From Paraburkholderia aspalathi (GTDB lineage: Bacteria; Pseudomonadota; Gammaproteobacteria; Burkholderiales; Burkholderiaceae), in contig NZ_FPBH01000001.1 of the NCBI RefSeq assembly GCF_900116445.1, positions 124,001 to 188,000 on the forward strand: a stretch of 64,000 nt of DNA, in the 5' to 3' direction. Below, one piece after another: positions 36,598 to 46,637 of this stretch (position 1 is its first letter; each line of letters opens with the position of its first letter). The notes below the pieces were generated by a model that saw nothing but the letters and a program-made list of their open reading frames with translations, was not told the origin of the DNA and did not search any database. The translations under genes and the position numbers were made by a program.

Positions 36598-39558
36598 ATG
36601 GCGAGTAACAACGTAGCCCAATTTGCCGCGGAACTGAAAATGCCTGCAGGCGTGCTCCTTGAGCAGCTTCAGGCAGCAGGCGTCACGAAAGCGAGCGAAG
36701 ACGACAGCTTGTCCGAAACGGACAAGGCGCGTCTGCTCGACCACTTGCGCAAGTCTCACGGCTCGACTGATGCGGACAAGCGCAAGATCACGCTGACGAA
36801 ACGGCATACGTCGGAGATCAAGCAATCCGACGCGACGGGCAAAGCTCGCACCATTCAGGTCGAGGTGCGTAAGAAGCGCACTTTCGTCCGCCGCGACGAA
36901 TCCTCCGCTGAAGGCGGGGATGCATCGAATCATGTGGCCGAAGCTGATGTAGACGATCTCGAACTCCAGCGTCGTGAAGAGGAAGCTCGTCACGAAGCCG
37001 AGCTGCTCGAAAAGCAGGCTCAGGAGTTGAAGGCGCGTCAGGAACAGCTCGAGCGCGAAGAAGCCGAACGTCAGGCGCGCGAGCAGGCTGCTGAAGCCGA
37101 GCGTCGTCGTGCGGAAGAAGAAGCGGCGAAGAAGCGCGCAGCGGCTGCGGCCGAAGCGGCGGCTCGCGAACAGGCTCAGGCTGCCCAGCCGGCGCAGGCC
37201 GCCAAGGCGGCGAAGGCTGAACCGGTTGCGGCCAAGGCTGCAGAACCGGCGGCTGCCAAGGAAAGCGAGCAGGACGACGAGCGCGCCGCGGCAGAACGCG
37301 CAGCTCAACGCGAAGCAGCGAAGAAAGCGGAAGACGCAGCGCGTCAGGCCGCCGAGAAAACGCGCGCCGAGCAGGAAGAAGTCAGCAAGCGCCGTGCGGC
37401 GGCAGAAGCCGAAGCACGTGCGATTCGCGAAATGATGAACACGCCGCGCAAGGCGCAGGTCAAGGCGCCGGAACCGGCACCGAAGCCCGCTGAGCCGGCC
37501 AAGCCGGTGGAAGCCAAGGGCACGCTGCACAAGCCGGCGCGTCCGGCGGGTGAAGCACCGGCACGTCCGGCCGCCAAGAAGCCGGCTGCTGCGGCTCCGG
37601 CTGCAACGACCACGCCGTCGGCTGGCGACAAGAAGAAGCCGGGCGGTGGCAAGGGCGGCTGGCAGGACGACGCAGCGAAGCGCCGCGGTATCAAGACGCG
37701 TGGCGATTCGAGCGGCGGTGTCGATCGCGGCTGGCGCGGCGGCCCGAAGGGCCGCGGCAAGCATCAGGATCAGAACACCACGTTCCAGGCGCCGACCGAA
37801 CCGATCGTGCGTGAAGTGCACGTGCCGGAAACCATCACGGTCGCCGATCTGGCGCACAAGATGGCGGTGAAGGCATCGGAGGTCATCAAGTCGATGATGA
37901 AGCTCGGCCAGATGGTCACGATCAACCAGATGCTGGACCAGGAAACGGCGATGATCATCGTCGAGGAATTGGGCCACCACGCGGTTGCCGCCAAGCTGGA
38001 CGATCCGGAAGCCATGCTGGTCGAAGGCGAGATCACGGACGCAGAAGCACTGCCGCGTCCGCCGGTCGTCACGGTCATGGGTCACGTCGACCACGGCAAG
38101 ACCTCGCTGCTCGACTACATTCGCCGCGCCAAGGTTGCAGCGGGTGAAGCGGGCGGGATTACGCAGCACATCGGCGCGTATCACGTCGAAACGCCGCGCG
38201 GTGTCATTACGTTCCTCGATACGCCGGGCCACGAAGCATTTACGGCCATGCGTGCTCGCGGTGCGAAGGCAACCGACATCGTGATTCTGGTGGTCGCAGC
38301 CGACGACGGCGTGATGCCGCAAACGAAGGAAGCGATTGCCCACGCGAAGGCAGGCGGCGTGCCGCTCGTCGTCGCGATCAACAAGATCGACAAGCCGGAT
38401 GCGAATCCGGAGCGCGTCAAGCAGGAACTCGTCGCGGAAGGCGTCGTGCCGGAAGAATATGGTGGCGATTCGCCGTTCGTGTCGGTGTCGGCTAAAACCG
38501 GCGCGGGCATCGACGACCTGCTCGAAAACGTGCTGCTGCAAGCCGAAGTGCTGGAGCTGAAGGCACCGGTCGAAGCGCCGGCCAAGGGTCTCGTTATCGA
38601 AGCGAAGCTCGATAAGGGTAAGGGTCCGGTTGCAACGATCCTGGTCCAGTCGGGTACGCTGAACCGCGGCGACGTGGTGCTGGCAGGTAGCGCTTACGGT
38701 CGCGTGCGAGCCATGCTCGACGAAACCGGCAAGCCGACCAAGTCGGCAGGCCCGTCGATCCCGGTTGAGATTCAAGGTCTGTCGGAAGTGCCGCAAGCGG
38801 GCGAAGAAGTCATCGTCATGCCGGACGACCGCAAGGCGCGTGAAGTCGCGTTGTTCCGTCAAGGCAAGTTCCGCGACGTCAAGCTGGCCAAGCAACAGGC
38901 CGCGAAGCTCGAGAACATGCTGGAGCAGATGGGCGAAGGCGAAGTGGCGTACATGCCGCTCATCGTCAAGGCCGACGTGCAAGGTTCGCAGGAAGCTCTG
39001 GTGCAGTCGCTGCTCAAGCTGTCGACCGACGAAGTCCGTGTGCAGATCGTGCACGGCGCTGTCGGCGGCATCAGCGAGTCGGACGTCAACCTGGCTACGG
39101 CTTCGAAGGCGGTCATCATCGGCTTCAACACCCGTGCTGATGCACAGGCGCGCAAGCTGGCGGAAACCAACGGCGTCGATATTCGCTACTACAACATCAT
39201 CTATGACGCAGTGGATGAAGTGAAGGCTGCGATGTCGGGCATGCTGGCACCGGAGAAGCGCGAAGTCGTGACGGGTACGGTCGAAGTGCGTCAGGTCTTC
39301 AAGGTACCGAAGATCGGCGCGGTGGCCGGCTGTATGGTCACGGACGGTTTCGTCAAGCGCTCGTCGTCGGTGCGCGTGCTGCGCAACAACGTCGTCATCT
39401 TCACGGGCGAGCTCGATTCGCTCAAGCGCTTCAAGGACGACGTCAAGGAAGTCCGTCAGGGCTTCGAGTGCGGTATGTCGATCAAGAACTTCAACGATAT
39501 CGTCGAAGGCGATCAGTTCGAAGTCTTCGAAGTTACCGAAGTCGCGCGTACGCTGTAA
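36598..39558 (+). CDS. infB: Translation initiation factor IF-2
   Basis: A 986-residue IF-2. An IF2-N module ([20 protein letters not shown]) is followed by a long Lys/Glu/Ala-rich charged region (about 120-440), a second IF2-N-like segment ([20 protein letters not shown]) and the GTPase: G1 GHVDHGKTS near 497, G3 DTPGHEAF, G4 NKID, G5 SAKTG. C-terminal domains bind initiator fMet-tRNA. AAGAGGAATG-type spacing supports the start. Internal starts giving shorter isoforms, as in E. coli, are possible but not visible. Confidence 0.97.
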   Translation: MASNNVAQFAAELKMPAGVLLEQLQAAGVTKASEDDSLSETDKARLLDHLRKSHGSTDADKRKITLTKRHTSEIKQSDATGKARTIQVEVRKKRTFVRRDESSAEGGDASNHVAEADVDDLELQRREEEARHEAELLEKQAQELKARQEQLEREEAERQAREQAAEAERRRAEEEAAKKRAAAAAEAAAREQAQAAQPAQAAKAAKAEPVAAKAAEPAAAKESEQDDERAAAERAAQREAAKKAEDAARQAAEKTRAEQEEVSKRRAAAEAEARAIREMMNTPRKAQVKAPEPAPKPAEPAKPVEAKGTLHKPARPAGEAPARPAAKKPAAAAPAATTTPSAGDKKKPGGGKGGWQDDAAKRRGIKTRGDSSGGVDRGWRGGPKGRGKHQDQNTTFQAPTEPIVREVHVPETITVADLAHKMAVKASEVIKSMMKLGQMVTINQMLDQETAMIIVEELGHHAVAAKLDDPEAMLVEGEITDAEALPRPPVVTVMGHVDHGKTSLLDYIRRAKVAAGEAGGITQHIGAYHVETPRGVITFLDTPGHEAFTAMRARGAKATDIVILVVAADDGVMPQTKEAIAHAKAGGVPLVVAINKIDKPDANPERVKQELVAEGVVPEEYGGDSPFVSVSAKTGAGIDDLLENVLLQAEVLELKAPVEAPAKGLVIEAKLDKGKGPVATILVQSGTLNRGDVVLAGSAYGRVRAMLDETGKPTKSAGPSIPVEIQGLSEVPQAGEEVIVMPDDRKAREVALFRQGKFRDVKLAKQQAAKLENMLEQMGEGEVAYMPLIVKADVQGSQEALVQSLLKLSTDEVRVQIVHGAVGGISESDVNLATASKAVIIGFNTRADAQARKLAETNGVDIRYYNIIYDAVDEVKAAMSGMLAPEKREVVTGTVEVRQVFKVPKIGAVAGCMVTDGFVKRSSSVRVLRNNVVIFTGELDSLKRFKDDVKEVRQGFECGMSIKNFNDIVEGDQFEVFEVTEVARTL

Positions 39559-39575
39559 TTCACGCGGCATTGGCT

Positions 39576-39620
39576 CAACGGGCGGAGCGGGCTTAAGCGC
39601 CCGCTTCGCCCGTTGTCTTT
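39576..39620 (+). terminator. Long hairpin between infB and rbfA
   Basis: Arms of 17 bases with one mismatch (CAACGGGCG-g-AGCGGGC and GCCCGCT-t-CGCCCGTTG) around a six-base loop, then TCTTT. It may partly stop transcription within the operon or be an RNA processing site. Confidence 0.6.
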
Positions 39621-39760
39621 GGGCCCGCGCATTTGTCGCGTATTGCGCCCCGCGGTGGCTTGCAGTCGCTATCAAGCCGCTCATTGCCGTCCGGGCAATC
39701 ACCACCTCGGTTCGCGCGAACAACTTTATTGCATCCGTCAGAACGGAGCACACAAACACC

Positions 39761-40126
39761 ATGCCTAAAAAACGTTCTTCTCCCAATCGCAACGTGCAGA
39801 TCGCCGATCAGATCCAGCGTGACCTGTCCGAGCTGCTGCGCGAGGTCAAGGATCCGCGCATCGGCCTCGTCACGATTCAAAGTGTCGAGTTGACGCCCGA
39901 CTACGCACACGCGAAGGTCTACTTCACGACGCTAACCGGCGACCCGCAGCAGACGCTCGAAGCGCTCAACCACGCGGCCGGCCATCTGCACAATCAGCTG
40001 TTCAAGCGCCTGCACATCCATACCGTGCCGACGCTGCATTTCCATTACGACCAGACGATCGAACGGGCCGTCGAAATGTCCCGTCTGATCGACGAGGCGA
40101 ATGCCAATCGCGCGAAAGAAGACTGA
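39761..40126 (+). CDS. rbfA: 30S ribosome-binding factor RbfA
   Basis: A 121-residue KH-type cold-adaptation factor acting late in 30S assembly. Typical segments are [49 protein letters not shown] and the C-terminal [20 protein letters not shown]. It follows infB after a 202-bp gap that contains a hairpin, and precedes truB. Confidence 0.95.
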   Translation: MPKKRSSPNRNVQIADQIQRDLSELLREVKDPRIGLVTIQSVELTPDYAHAKVYFTTLTGDPQQTLEALNHAAGHLHNQLFKRLHIHTVPTLHFHYDQTIERAVEMSRLIDEANANRAKED

Positions 40127-40229
40127 GCGCGCGGGTTGAACGTTGTTCTCCGCGTTCCGGGCTGCGCTGCGTCAGTTGCAGCTCATTTGGCGCTGTTTCC
40201 GTACACTTCGAAGACTCTGTCTTTCTGAC

Positions 40230-41165
40230 ATGACCGCACCTCAACGCCCCCGCGTGCCGCGTCGCGCGCTCGACGGCGTACTGCTGCTCGACAAACCGCT
40301 CGGCCTGTCGAGCAACGACGCGCTGATTCGCGCGAAGCGTCTCTACCTGGCGAAAAAGGCGGGCCACACAGGCACGCTCGATCCACTTGCCACCGGTCTT
40401 TTGCCGCTGTGTTTCGGCGAAGCGACCAAGTTTTCGCAAGACCTGCTCGAAGCCGACAAGACCTATGAGGCGACCATGCGCCTCGGTATCCGCACGACCA
40501 CCGGCGACGCCGAAGGCGAAGCCATCGACACGCGCGACGTGACGTGCGATCAGGCCGCGGTAGAGGCGGCCATGCAGAAATTTCTCGGCGACATCGTTCA
40601 GGTCCCACCGATGTACTCGGCGCTCAAGCGCGACGGCAAGCCGCTATACGAATACGCGCGCGCCGGCCAGACGGTGGAGCGCGAAGGGCGTCAGGTGACG
40701 ATTCACGCGCTCGAGATGCTTGCCTGCGCGTTGCCCGACGTGACGTTTCGCGTGACGTGCAGCAAAGGCACCTATGTGCGCACGCTTGCTGAGGATATCG
40801 GTGAAGCGCTGGGTTGTGGTGCGCATCTGGTCGCGCTGCGGCGTACCGGTGTCGGCGCGCTGACGCTGGAGAATTCGGTGACGCTCGACGCGTTGTCCGA
40901 TGCGACGGAGAGCGAGCGCGATACGTGGCTGCAACCGGTCGATGCGTTGTTGTCCACGTTCCCGCTTGTCACGCTGGACGAAGACGCGACCCGTCGCTTC
41001 CTGCATGGGCAACGCCTGAAGCTCTCCGAGTTGACCATTGTCGGCGATGCGGTGAATGCGCCGCGCGTACGCGTGTATGCAGCGGACGGTCGTCTGCTTG
41101 GCGTCGCGAAGCAAGGCGAGGGCGTGCTGGCGCCGGAACGGCTCGTGGTTACCGCAGCGAGCTAA
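40230..41165 (+). CDS. truB: tRNA pseudouridine-55 synthase TruB
   Basis: A 311-residue pseudouridine synthase for U55 of the T loop. The catalytic Asp is in the motif HTGTLDPLATGLLPLCFGEA; VLLLDKPLGLSSNDAL and CSKGTYVRTLAEDIGEALGC are conserved blocks, and a C-terminal PUA-like region follows. The ATG at 40230 gives the family N-terminus, although the preceding ribosome binding site is weak; the frame is open back to 40143. Confidence 0.95.
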   Translation: MTAPQRPRVPRRALDGVLLLDKPLGLSSNDALIRAKRLYLAKKAGHTGTLDPLATGLLPLCFGEATKFSQDLLEADKTYEATMRLGIRTTTGDAEGEAIDTRDVTCDQAAVEAAMQKFLGDIVQVPPMYSALKRDGKPLYEYARAGQTVEREGRQVTIHALEMLACALPDVTFRVTCSKGTYVRTLAEDIGEALGCGAHLVALRRTGVGALTLENSVTLDALSDATESERDTWLQPVDALLSTFPLVTLDEDATRRFLHGQRLKLSELTIVGDAVNAPRVRVYAADGRLLGVAKQGEGVLAPERLVVTAAS

Positions 41166-41202
41166 CGCGGAACTTAAGCGCCGCCTCGTCAGCAGCAGCA
41201 AC

Positions 41203-41241
41203 AAAAAAGGCGGGACCGCTCACCAGCGGCCCCGCCTTTTA
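41203..41241. terminator. Bidirectional terminator between truB and the efflux operon
   Basis: GGCGGGACCGCT-cacc-AGCGGCCCCGCC with A6 on the left and T4 on the right. It serves truB on the plus strand and emrB on the minus strand. Confidence 0.85.
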
Positions 41242-41285
41242 TTACATACATACAGCTCGCGTCGCGGACTAATAAAACCAGAACC

Positions 41286-42848
41286 TCAATGCGCCGCCGC
41301 AGCTGCCGCACCTGCATCACCGCCGGCGCGTTCAGGCTTTGCCATCCAGATCAGCGCGATCAGTGCGACAAAGATCCCCGCCGATACAAAGAACAGATCG
41401 TTCACGCCCAACTGCGCGGCCTGCTGCGTCGCCATCGTATTGAACAGACCATATGCCTGCGGCTGACTGAAGCCCGCCGCACCCATCTGCCGGATCGACT
41501 GATCGAACACCGGGTTGTACGCACTCGCCTGTTCGGCCAGTTGCGCATGATGCATGATGGTGCGGTGATCCCACGCGGTCTGGAAAATCGACGTGCCGAT
41601 ACCGCCGCACATGATCCGCACGAAATTCGACAAGCCCGACGCCGCCGGAATCCGGTTGCCCGGCAAACCCGACAACGTGATCGACACCAGCGGGATGAAG
41701 AACCCGGCCATGCCGATCCCCTGAATCAACGTGGGCATGAGCAGCGAATAAGTATCGACGCCAGTCGTATAACGTGAGCGCATCCAGAAGCACAGCGCAA
41801 ACACGAGGAACGACAAGGTCGCGATATAGCGCGGATCGGTACGCGGCAACACCTTGCCGGTGATCGGCGACAGCAGCACGGCGAACAGGCCGACCGGCGC
41901 CATCACGAGACCTGCTTCGGTGGCGGTGTAGCCGATATCGGTTTGCAGCCACAACGGCAGCAACACGAGGTTGCCGAAGTAGAGTCCGTAGCCGATCGAC
42001 AACGCAATCGTACCGCTCGTGAAATTGCGCCGGCTGAAGAGCGACAGGTCGACCACCGGATGCTCGGCCGTCAATTCCCACACAATGAAGAACGCGAGCG
42101 AAATCACCGCAACCAGCGCCAGCACGACGATGGTGGTCGACGAGAACCAGTCGAGATCCTTGCCCTTGTCGAGCATCACCTGCAACGAGCCGACCCAGAG
42201 GATCAGCAGACCGAGGCCGACGCCGTCGATCGGCGCCTTTTTGACGACAGAATCGCGATTACGGAAGATCGTCCACGTTGCCACCGCGGCGATCGCACCG
42301 ACCGGAATGTTGACGTAGAAAATCCACGGCCACGAGATGTTGTCCGAGATCCAGCCGCCAAGAATCGGCCCGGCCACCGGTGCGATCAGCGTGGTCATCG
42401 CCCACATCGACAAAGCCATCGGCGCCTTGGCGCGTGGATAGCTCGCGAGCAGCAGCGTTTGCGACAGCGGAATCATCGGGCCGGCGACGGCGCCTTGCAG
42501 CACGCGCGAGGCCAGCAGGAACGGCAGAGTGGGGGCGAGACCGCACATCCACGACGAGATCACGAACAGGATGATCGACGCCATGAACAGGCGCACCTGG
42601 CCGATACGATCGGTGAGCCAGCCGGTCAGCGGCACGGAGATCGCGTTTGCCACCGCGAACGACGTAATCACCCATGTGCCCTGGTCGGACGACACACCGA
42701 GGTCGCCTGAAATGGACGGGATCGACACGTTCGCAATCGACGTGTCGAGCACGTTCATGAACACGGCGAGCGACACCGCGATGGTGCCGATCACCAGTTG
42801 CGCGCCCTCGAGCGGCGGATGAGGGACTTGCGCCTGAGCCTGAGCCAT
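41286..42848 (-). CDS. emrB: EmrB/QacA-type MFS drug transporter (DHA2)
   Basis: A 520-residue, 14-helix proton-driven exporter. Motif D1 LDTSIANVSIP (residues 34-44) marks the DHA2 family; GTWVITSFAVANAISVPLTG and the loop GWLTDRIGQVRLF follow, then the motif-C type segment GPMIPLSQTLLLASYP and VAGPILGGW. It works with a membrane-fusion protein and an outer membrane channel, both encoded just upstream in the same operon. The substrate is probably hydrophobic drugs or aromatic compounds, not specified by sequence. Confidence 0.92.
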   Translation of the reverse strand: MAQAQAQVPHPPLEGAQLVIGTIAVSLAVFMNVLDTSIANVSIPSISGDLGVSSDQGTWVITSFAVANAISVPLTGWLTDRIGQVRLFMASIILFVISSWMCGLAPTLPFLLASRVLQGAVAGPMIPLSQTLLLASYPRAKAPMALSMWAMTTLIAPVAGPILGGWISDNISWPWIFYVNIPVGAIAAVATWTIFRNRDSVVKKAPIDGVGLGLLILWVGSLQVMLDKGKDLDWFSSTTIVVLALVAVISLAFFIVWELTAEHPVVDLSLFSRRNFTSGTIALSIGYGLYFGNLVLLPLWLQTDIGYTATEAGLVMAPVGLFAVLLSPITGKVLPRTDPRYIATLSFLVFALCFWMRSRYTTGVDTYSLLMPTLIQGIGMAGFFIPLVSITLSGLPGNRIPAASGLSNFVRIMCGGIGTSIFQTAWDHRTIMHHAQLAEQASAYNPVFDQSIRQMGAAGFSQPQAYGLFNTMATQQAAQLGVNDLFFVSAGIFVALIALIWMAKPERAGGDAGAAAAAAH

Positions 42849-42879
42849 TAAAAAAGCCTTCTATGAATCGTCGCGCCGC

Positions 42880-44154
42880 TTACATCAGCTTCGCGGCGGC
42901 CTTGGTAGCGCCGCCAGCTTGAGCCGACTTCTGCGAGCCGCCGTTCGGACCTGCATTCTCCGAAATGATGCGGGCGATTTCCGCATCCGCCTGGTCGCCG
43001 TACTTGTCGAACACGTTGGTCTGATAAACCGTGTTCGGCGCCTGGCCAAGCTGGCCGCCCTGGTCGTCCTTGATGCTCACGTCGGCTTGCATCGACAGGC
43101 CGATACGCAGCGGATGCTTTTCAAGTTCCTGCGGGTCGAGCGCGATCCGCACCGGCAGACGCTGGACCACCTTGATCCAGTTGCCGGTTGCGTTCTGCGC
43201 GGGCAGCAGCGAGAACGCCGAACCCGTACCCGCCGAGAAGCCAACCACCTTGCCGTGGAACACCACCGACGAACCGTACACGTCGGCCGTCAACTCGACC
43301 GGCTGGCCGATGCGCATGTGCTTCAATTGCACTTCCTTGAAGTTCGCATCGACCCACACTCCGCCCAGCGGCACGATAGCCATCAGCGGGGTGCCCGGCG
43401 AGACGCGCTGGCCGACCTGCACCGAGCGCTTCGCAACGTAGCCCGTGACCGGCGCCGGCAGGTTGTTACGCGCGTTGGCCAGATACGCGTCGCGGACCTT
43501 CGCAGCGGCAGCCTGCACGTTCGGGTGATTGGCGATCGTGGTGTTGGCAGTCAGCGCGCGGTTTGACGCCAGTTGTTGCTCAGCGGCGTCGACCGAGGCT
43601 TGCGCGCTCTTCACGGCGTCGCGGGCGTGCGAGATTTCTTCCGCTGACACGGCGCCGGTTTGCGCGACTGTCAGGCGGCGCTTCAGGTCGTCCTGGGCGC
43701 GCGACAGATCGGACTGGCGCTGGGCAACTTGCGCCTGGTACTGGTTGTCGTCGGCGAACAGGCCGCGCACCTGACGCACCGTCTGCGCGAGATTCGCTTC
43801 GGCCTGTTCGAGGGCGACGCGCGCGTCGGCCGGATCGAGCACGACGAGTGGGTCGCCGGCCTTCACGGTCTGCGTGTCGTCTGCGTTCACGGCGACAACC
43901 GTGCCGGTGACCTGCGGCGTGATCTGCACGACGTTGCCGTTCACGTAGGCGTCGTCGGTGTCCTCATGGAAGCGTGCGTCGAGGAAGTAGTACAGGCCGT
44001 AGGCGACCGCGGCGATCAGGATCACGATGACGAGCAGCGTCATCATGCGCTTGCGTTTGCCGTTGTTCGCCGGCGGTTGTGCCGGTTGAGTCGGCTGCGG
44101 GGCCGGCTGCTGAGTCGGCTGTGTAGTAGCCGCGGGCTGTTGGGTGGTGCTCAT
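42880..44154 (-). CDS. emrA: EmrA-type membrane-fusion (HlyD) adaptor
   Basis: A 424-residue periplasmic adaptor. A Gln/Pro-rich cytoplasmic tail (1-33) leads to one transmembrane helix (about 37-58), then the divided lipoyl-like domain (GTVVAVNADDTQTVKAGDPL and VTGYVAKRSVQVGQRVSPG) around a coiled-coil hairpin (ALEQAEANLAQTV and onwards), ending in the beta-barrel domain. It bridges EmrB to the outer membrane factor. It starts 76 bp after the upstream channel gene ends. Confidence 0.92.
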   Translation of the reverse strand: MSTTQQPAATTQPTQQPAPQPTQPAQPPANNGKRKRMMTLLVIVILIAAVAYGLYYFLDARFHEDTDDAYVNGNVVQITPQVTGTVVAVNADDTQTVKAGDPLVVLDPADARVALEQAEANLAQTVRQVRGLFADDNQYQAQVAQRQSDLSRAQDDLKRRLTVAQTGAVSAEEISHARDAVKSAQASVDAAEQQLASNRALTANTTIANHPNVQAAAAKVRDAYLANARNNLPAPVTGYVAKRSVQVGQRVSPGTPLMAIVPLGGVWVDANFKEVQLKHMRIGQPVELTADVYGSSVVFHGKVVGFSAGTGSAFSLLPAQNATGNWIKVVQRLPVRIALDPQELEKHPLRIGLSMQADVSIKDDQGGQLGQAPNTVYQTNVFDKYGDQADAEIARIISENAGPNGGSQKSAQAGGATKAAAKLM

Positions 44155-44230
44155 TGATGTGCTCCGGGTTCTCTCAAGCGTCGTCGTTTATTCGGATGTT
44201 TATGCGAGTGTGGGTCGCGTCGATGTGGCT

Positions 44231-45754
44231 TCAGTTTGCAGCGGCGGTCGCAGCGGTGGCCGATGCGGCGGCGGCCGGTGCCGGGGCATCGGTCGGCACC
44301 ACGAGGCCGGTTTGCGTGGCGTCGAAACCGCCACCGAGCGCCTTGATGAGGCCGATCTGCAGATCGCGGCGGCGCATCTTCAGGCCCGTTACCGTCTGTT
44401 CGGCGGCAAGGCGGTTCTGGTCGGCGGTCAGCACCTGCAACTGCGGCGACAAACCGGCCTTGTAGCGGATCACCGCCAGCTGATAGGCCTTGGTCGACGC
44501 GTCGAGCGCGCGCTGTGCGTCGCCCGATTGCTGGTCGATCGAACGGATCGACGACACTTGCGTCGCGACATCCGAGAGCGCATTGATCAGCGTCTGGTTG
44601 TAGTCCGCCACATCGAGGTCGAAGTCCGCGTAGCGCCCCTTCAACTGCGAGCGCAGCGCGCCAGCGTCGAAGATCGGCAGGTGAATCGCCGGACCGAATT
44701 GCATCTGACGGCTGCCCGACTTGAGGAAACGGCCCCAGCCGAACGCATCGAAACCGAAACCGGCGGCGAGGTTGACGTCCGGGAAGAACTCGGCCTTCGC
44801 CTCCTTCACGTCGTGCATCGCGGCTTCGACCTGCCAGCGTGCGGCGACGATATCCGCGCGACGCGCCACTAGGTCGGCCGGCAGATTGTTCGGCAGCGCT
44901 ACCGTGTCACCGGTGGTAAGAAGCGGCTTGGCGATCTGCAAGCCACGATCCGGACCCTTGCCTAGCAGCGCGCCCAACTGATAGCGCGCCACGGTGATCT
45001 GGCCGTCGAGATCGGTCAGGTTCGCCTGGCTGGTCGCGATGTTGCCGTTCGCGGTTTCCCGTTCGACGTTGGTGTCGAGCCCGGCGGATACGCGGCCATT
45101 GGTGATGCGGCTGATGTCCTGGCGGTTGGCGATTTCGCGCGCGGCGATGTCGCGGAATGCGTACAACTGGGCGAGCTGGTTATAGGTGCTCGCCACGGAG
45201 GAGGCGAGCGTGACGCGCGCCTGCTGCATGTCGGCTTCAGCGGCTTTTTCCTGTGACACGGCCTGGCCCAGACGCTGGCGGTTCTTGCCCCACAGGTCCA
45301 GATCCCACGACGCGCTCGCCAGCACGTTGTTCTCGCTATACCAGGTGCCGCCGTACGGAGGCGGGTAGAGCGCATTCGCCGAGAACAGCTCGCGGGTCCA
45401 CGAGTAGCTGCCGTTGACCTTCGGATACAGCGCCGAGCGCGAGCTTTCAATGTAGGACGAAGCCTTGGCGAGGCGAGCCTGCGCCTGCGCGATCGAGGGG
45501 CTGCCTTCCAGCGCTTCCGCGATCAGCTTCGGCAGTTGGGGGTCACCGAACTGGTTGGCCCAATCGAGCGACGGCCACTGGCCGCCTTGGCCCGGCAGGC
45601 TCTGGGTGGACTCGTACTGAGCCGGCGACGAGATCTGCTTGTCGCTCTTCATGCCGAAGTAGTTCGCGCACCCCGTGAGGACGAGCGCCGTCACCGCGGC
45701 GGCGACAGCGGCCCGGCTCGAAAGTGCGGGCGCGGACAGGGAAAGGGATTTCAT
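44231..45754 (-). CDS. Outer membrane efflux lipoprotein, NodT/OprM type
   Basis: A 507-residue TolC-like channel with a lipoprotein signal ending in LTGC (Cys29). Two repeats of the outer-membrane-factor fold are visible: AQARLAKASSYIESSRSALY and ASWDLDLWGKNRQRLG in the first, VAARWQVEAAMHDVKEAKAE with FDAGALRSQLK in the second. It would provide the exit duct for EmrAB. The ATG at 45754 puts the signal peptide at the N-terminus. The last ~20 residues are Ala/Thr-rich. Confidence 0.9.
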   Translation of the reverse strand: MKSLSLSAPALSSRAAVAAAVTALVLTGCANYFGMKSDKQISSPAQYESTQSLPGQGGQWPSLDWANQFGDPQLPKLIAEALEGSPSIAQAQARLAKASSYIESSRSALYPKVNGSYSWTRELFSANALYPPPYGGTWYSENNVLASASWDLDLWGKNRQRLGQAVSQEKAAEADMQQARVTLASSVASTYNQLAQLYAFRDIAAREIANRQDISRITNGRVSAGLDTNVERETANGNIATSQANLTDLDGQITVARYQLGALLGKGPDRGLQIAKPLLTTGDTVALPNNLPADLVARRADIVAARWQVEAAMHDVKEAKAEFFPDVNLAAGFGFDAFGWGRFLKSGSRQMQFGPAIHLPIFDAGALRSQLKGRYADFDLDVADYNQTLINALSDVATQVSSIRSIDQQSGDAQRALDASTKAYQLAVIRYKAGLSPQLQVLTADQNRLAAEQTVTGLKMRRRDLQIGLIKALGGGFDATQTGLVVPTDAPAPAAAASATAATAAAN

Positions 45755-45791
45755 CGCTCGACTCTTTGAGTGGAATGTAATGATGGACGCT

Positions 45792-45830
45792 GCAAGCAAT
45801 TTATTACGATTTGCTGTCAAAATTGCTTGC
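45792..45830. promoter_or_regulatory. Inverted repeat at the marR/outer membrane factor junction
   Basis: Perfect 11-bp arms GCAAGCAATTT and AAATTGCTTGC, 17 bases apart, overlapping the marR stop region and lying 38 bp before the channel gene. A related stretch (GCAAGC, then TTATTAC) occurs upstream of marR near 46381-46396. Confidence 0.4.
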
Positions 45831-46319
45831 TGCATCACGGGTTAGTCCCGTTTGTTCGCCGGAATTGATGAGTACGCGGCGCAGCATGCTCTTCAGAAAA
45901 CCCACTTCTTCGGGGGTGAAGCCGCCCAGCAGGTTGTCCAGCACGCCGTTGAAAATGGCCGGCATTTTGGCCGCGATCGCATGGCCTTCCGGGGTCAGCG
46001 CGAGTCGCACGACCCGCCGGTCCTCGTTGCTGCGCACTCTTGTCAGCAGGCCGCGTTTTTCCAGCCGGTCGACCAGACGCGTGACGGCGCTTGCGTCGAT
46101 GCCGTATTCGCGCGCCAGTTCGGCCGCCAGCAGGCACTTGCCGCTCGCCACCATGAACAGGATGCTGCCTTGCTGGCTGGTGATGCCCAACTCGGCCATG
46201 CTGCGCTGTGTGACCAGGTTCGACATGGTCGATTTCACTCGCGAGAGCAAATAGCCGACGCTTTCGCCCAACTGATACTCGCTGATCTCTGAGCTGGGTG
46301 TTGAGGACGGATCCGTCAT
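45804..46319 (-). CDS. MarR-family transcriptional regulator
   Basis: A 171-residue regulator. Its winged helix (about 50-120) shows ELGITSQQGSILFMVASGK, ELAREYGIDASAVTRLVDRL and the wing RSNEDRRVVRLALTPEG, typical of MarR/EmrR. It heads the operon for the outer membrane factor, EmrA and EmrB and ends 49 bp before the next start, so ligand-relieved repression of its own operon is the likely control. The start is the ATG at 46319. Confidence 0.92.
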   Translation of the reverse strand: MTDPSSTPSSEISEYQLGESVGYLLSRVKSTMSNLVTQRSMAELGITSQQGSILFMVASGKCLLAAELAREYGIDASAVTRLVDRLEKRGLLTRVRSNEDRRVVRLALTPEGHAIAAKMPAIFNGVLDNLLGGFTPEEVGFLKSMLRRVLINSGEQTGLTRDAASNFDSKS

Positions 46320-46354
46320 GATTCTCGTGCGAATGCAATGGTTGACTAGGCAGG

Positions 46355-46384
46355 ATTATAGACAGCGGTTGATTGACGCGGCAA
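46355..46384 (-). promoter_or_regulatory. Sigma-70 promoter of the marR-efflux operon
   Basis: On the minus strand TTGCCG-N18-TATAAT, with transcription expected to start about 30 bp before the marR ATG. Confidence 0.65.
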
Positions 46385-46543
46385 GCGTTATTACAGCTTA
46401 GGCAAGGAACTTTTCCGCCTCAAGGCACAATCCGCGTGGATTTGCGTAGGATTTCGCCGAAGCCGTGTGGGACTGTTTCTTAGGCAGCGCTGCGTGGAAG
46501 GCGATGGAGCTATCAGGGAATACCAGAAAGCTTCATTTGGGCG

Positions 46544-46552
46544 TGCTATAAT
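46544..46552 (+). promoter_or_regulatory. Extended -10 promoter of typA
   Basis: TGCTATAAT is a full extended -10 element 85 bp before the typA ATG; no good -35 is needed or seen. Confidence 0.6.
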
Positions 46553-46637
46553 GTTGGGTTCCCAAAAGTGCGCTTTGGGCTTTGTTGGCTTCGTACACAA
46601 TGCTGCTGCTGGCGCACTCAACTGTCTCCAGGTTCCT

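Larger units (their letters stand above)
46320..46637. other. Divergent promoter region between marR and typA
   Basis: Contains the marR promoter (46355-46384, minus strand) and a typA extended -10 promoter (46544-46552, plus strand). No gene is supported in it. Confidence 0.55.

Noticed and set aside
36559..39792. 1077-codon open frame on the minus strand
   Set aside because: It is entirely antisense to infB; its His/Arg/Leu-rich composition is what high-GC codon bias produces opposite a real gene.
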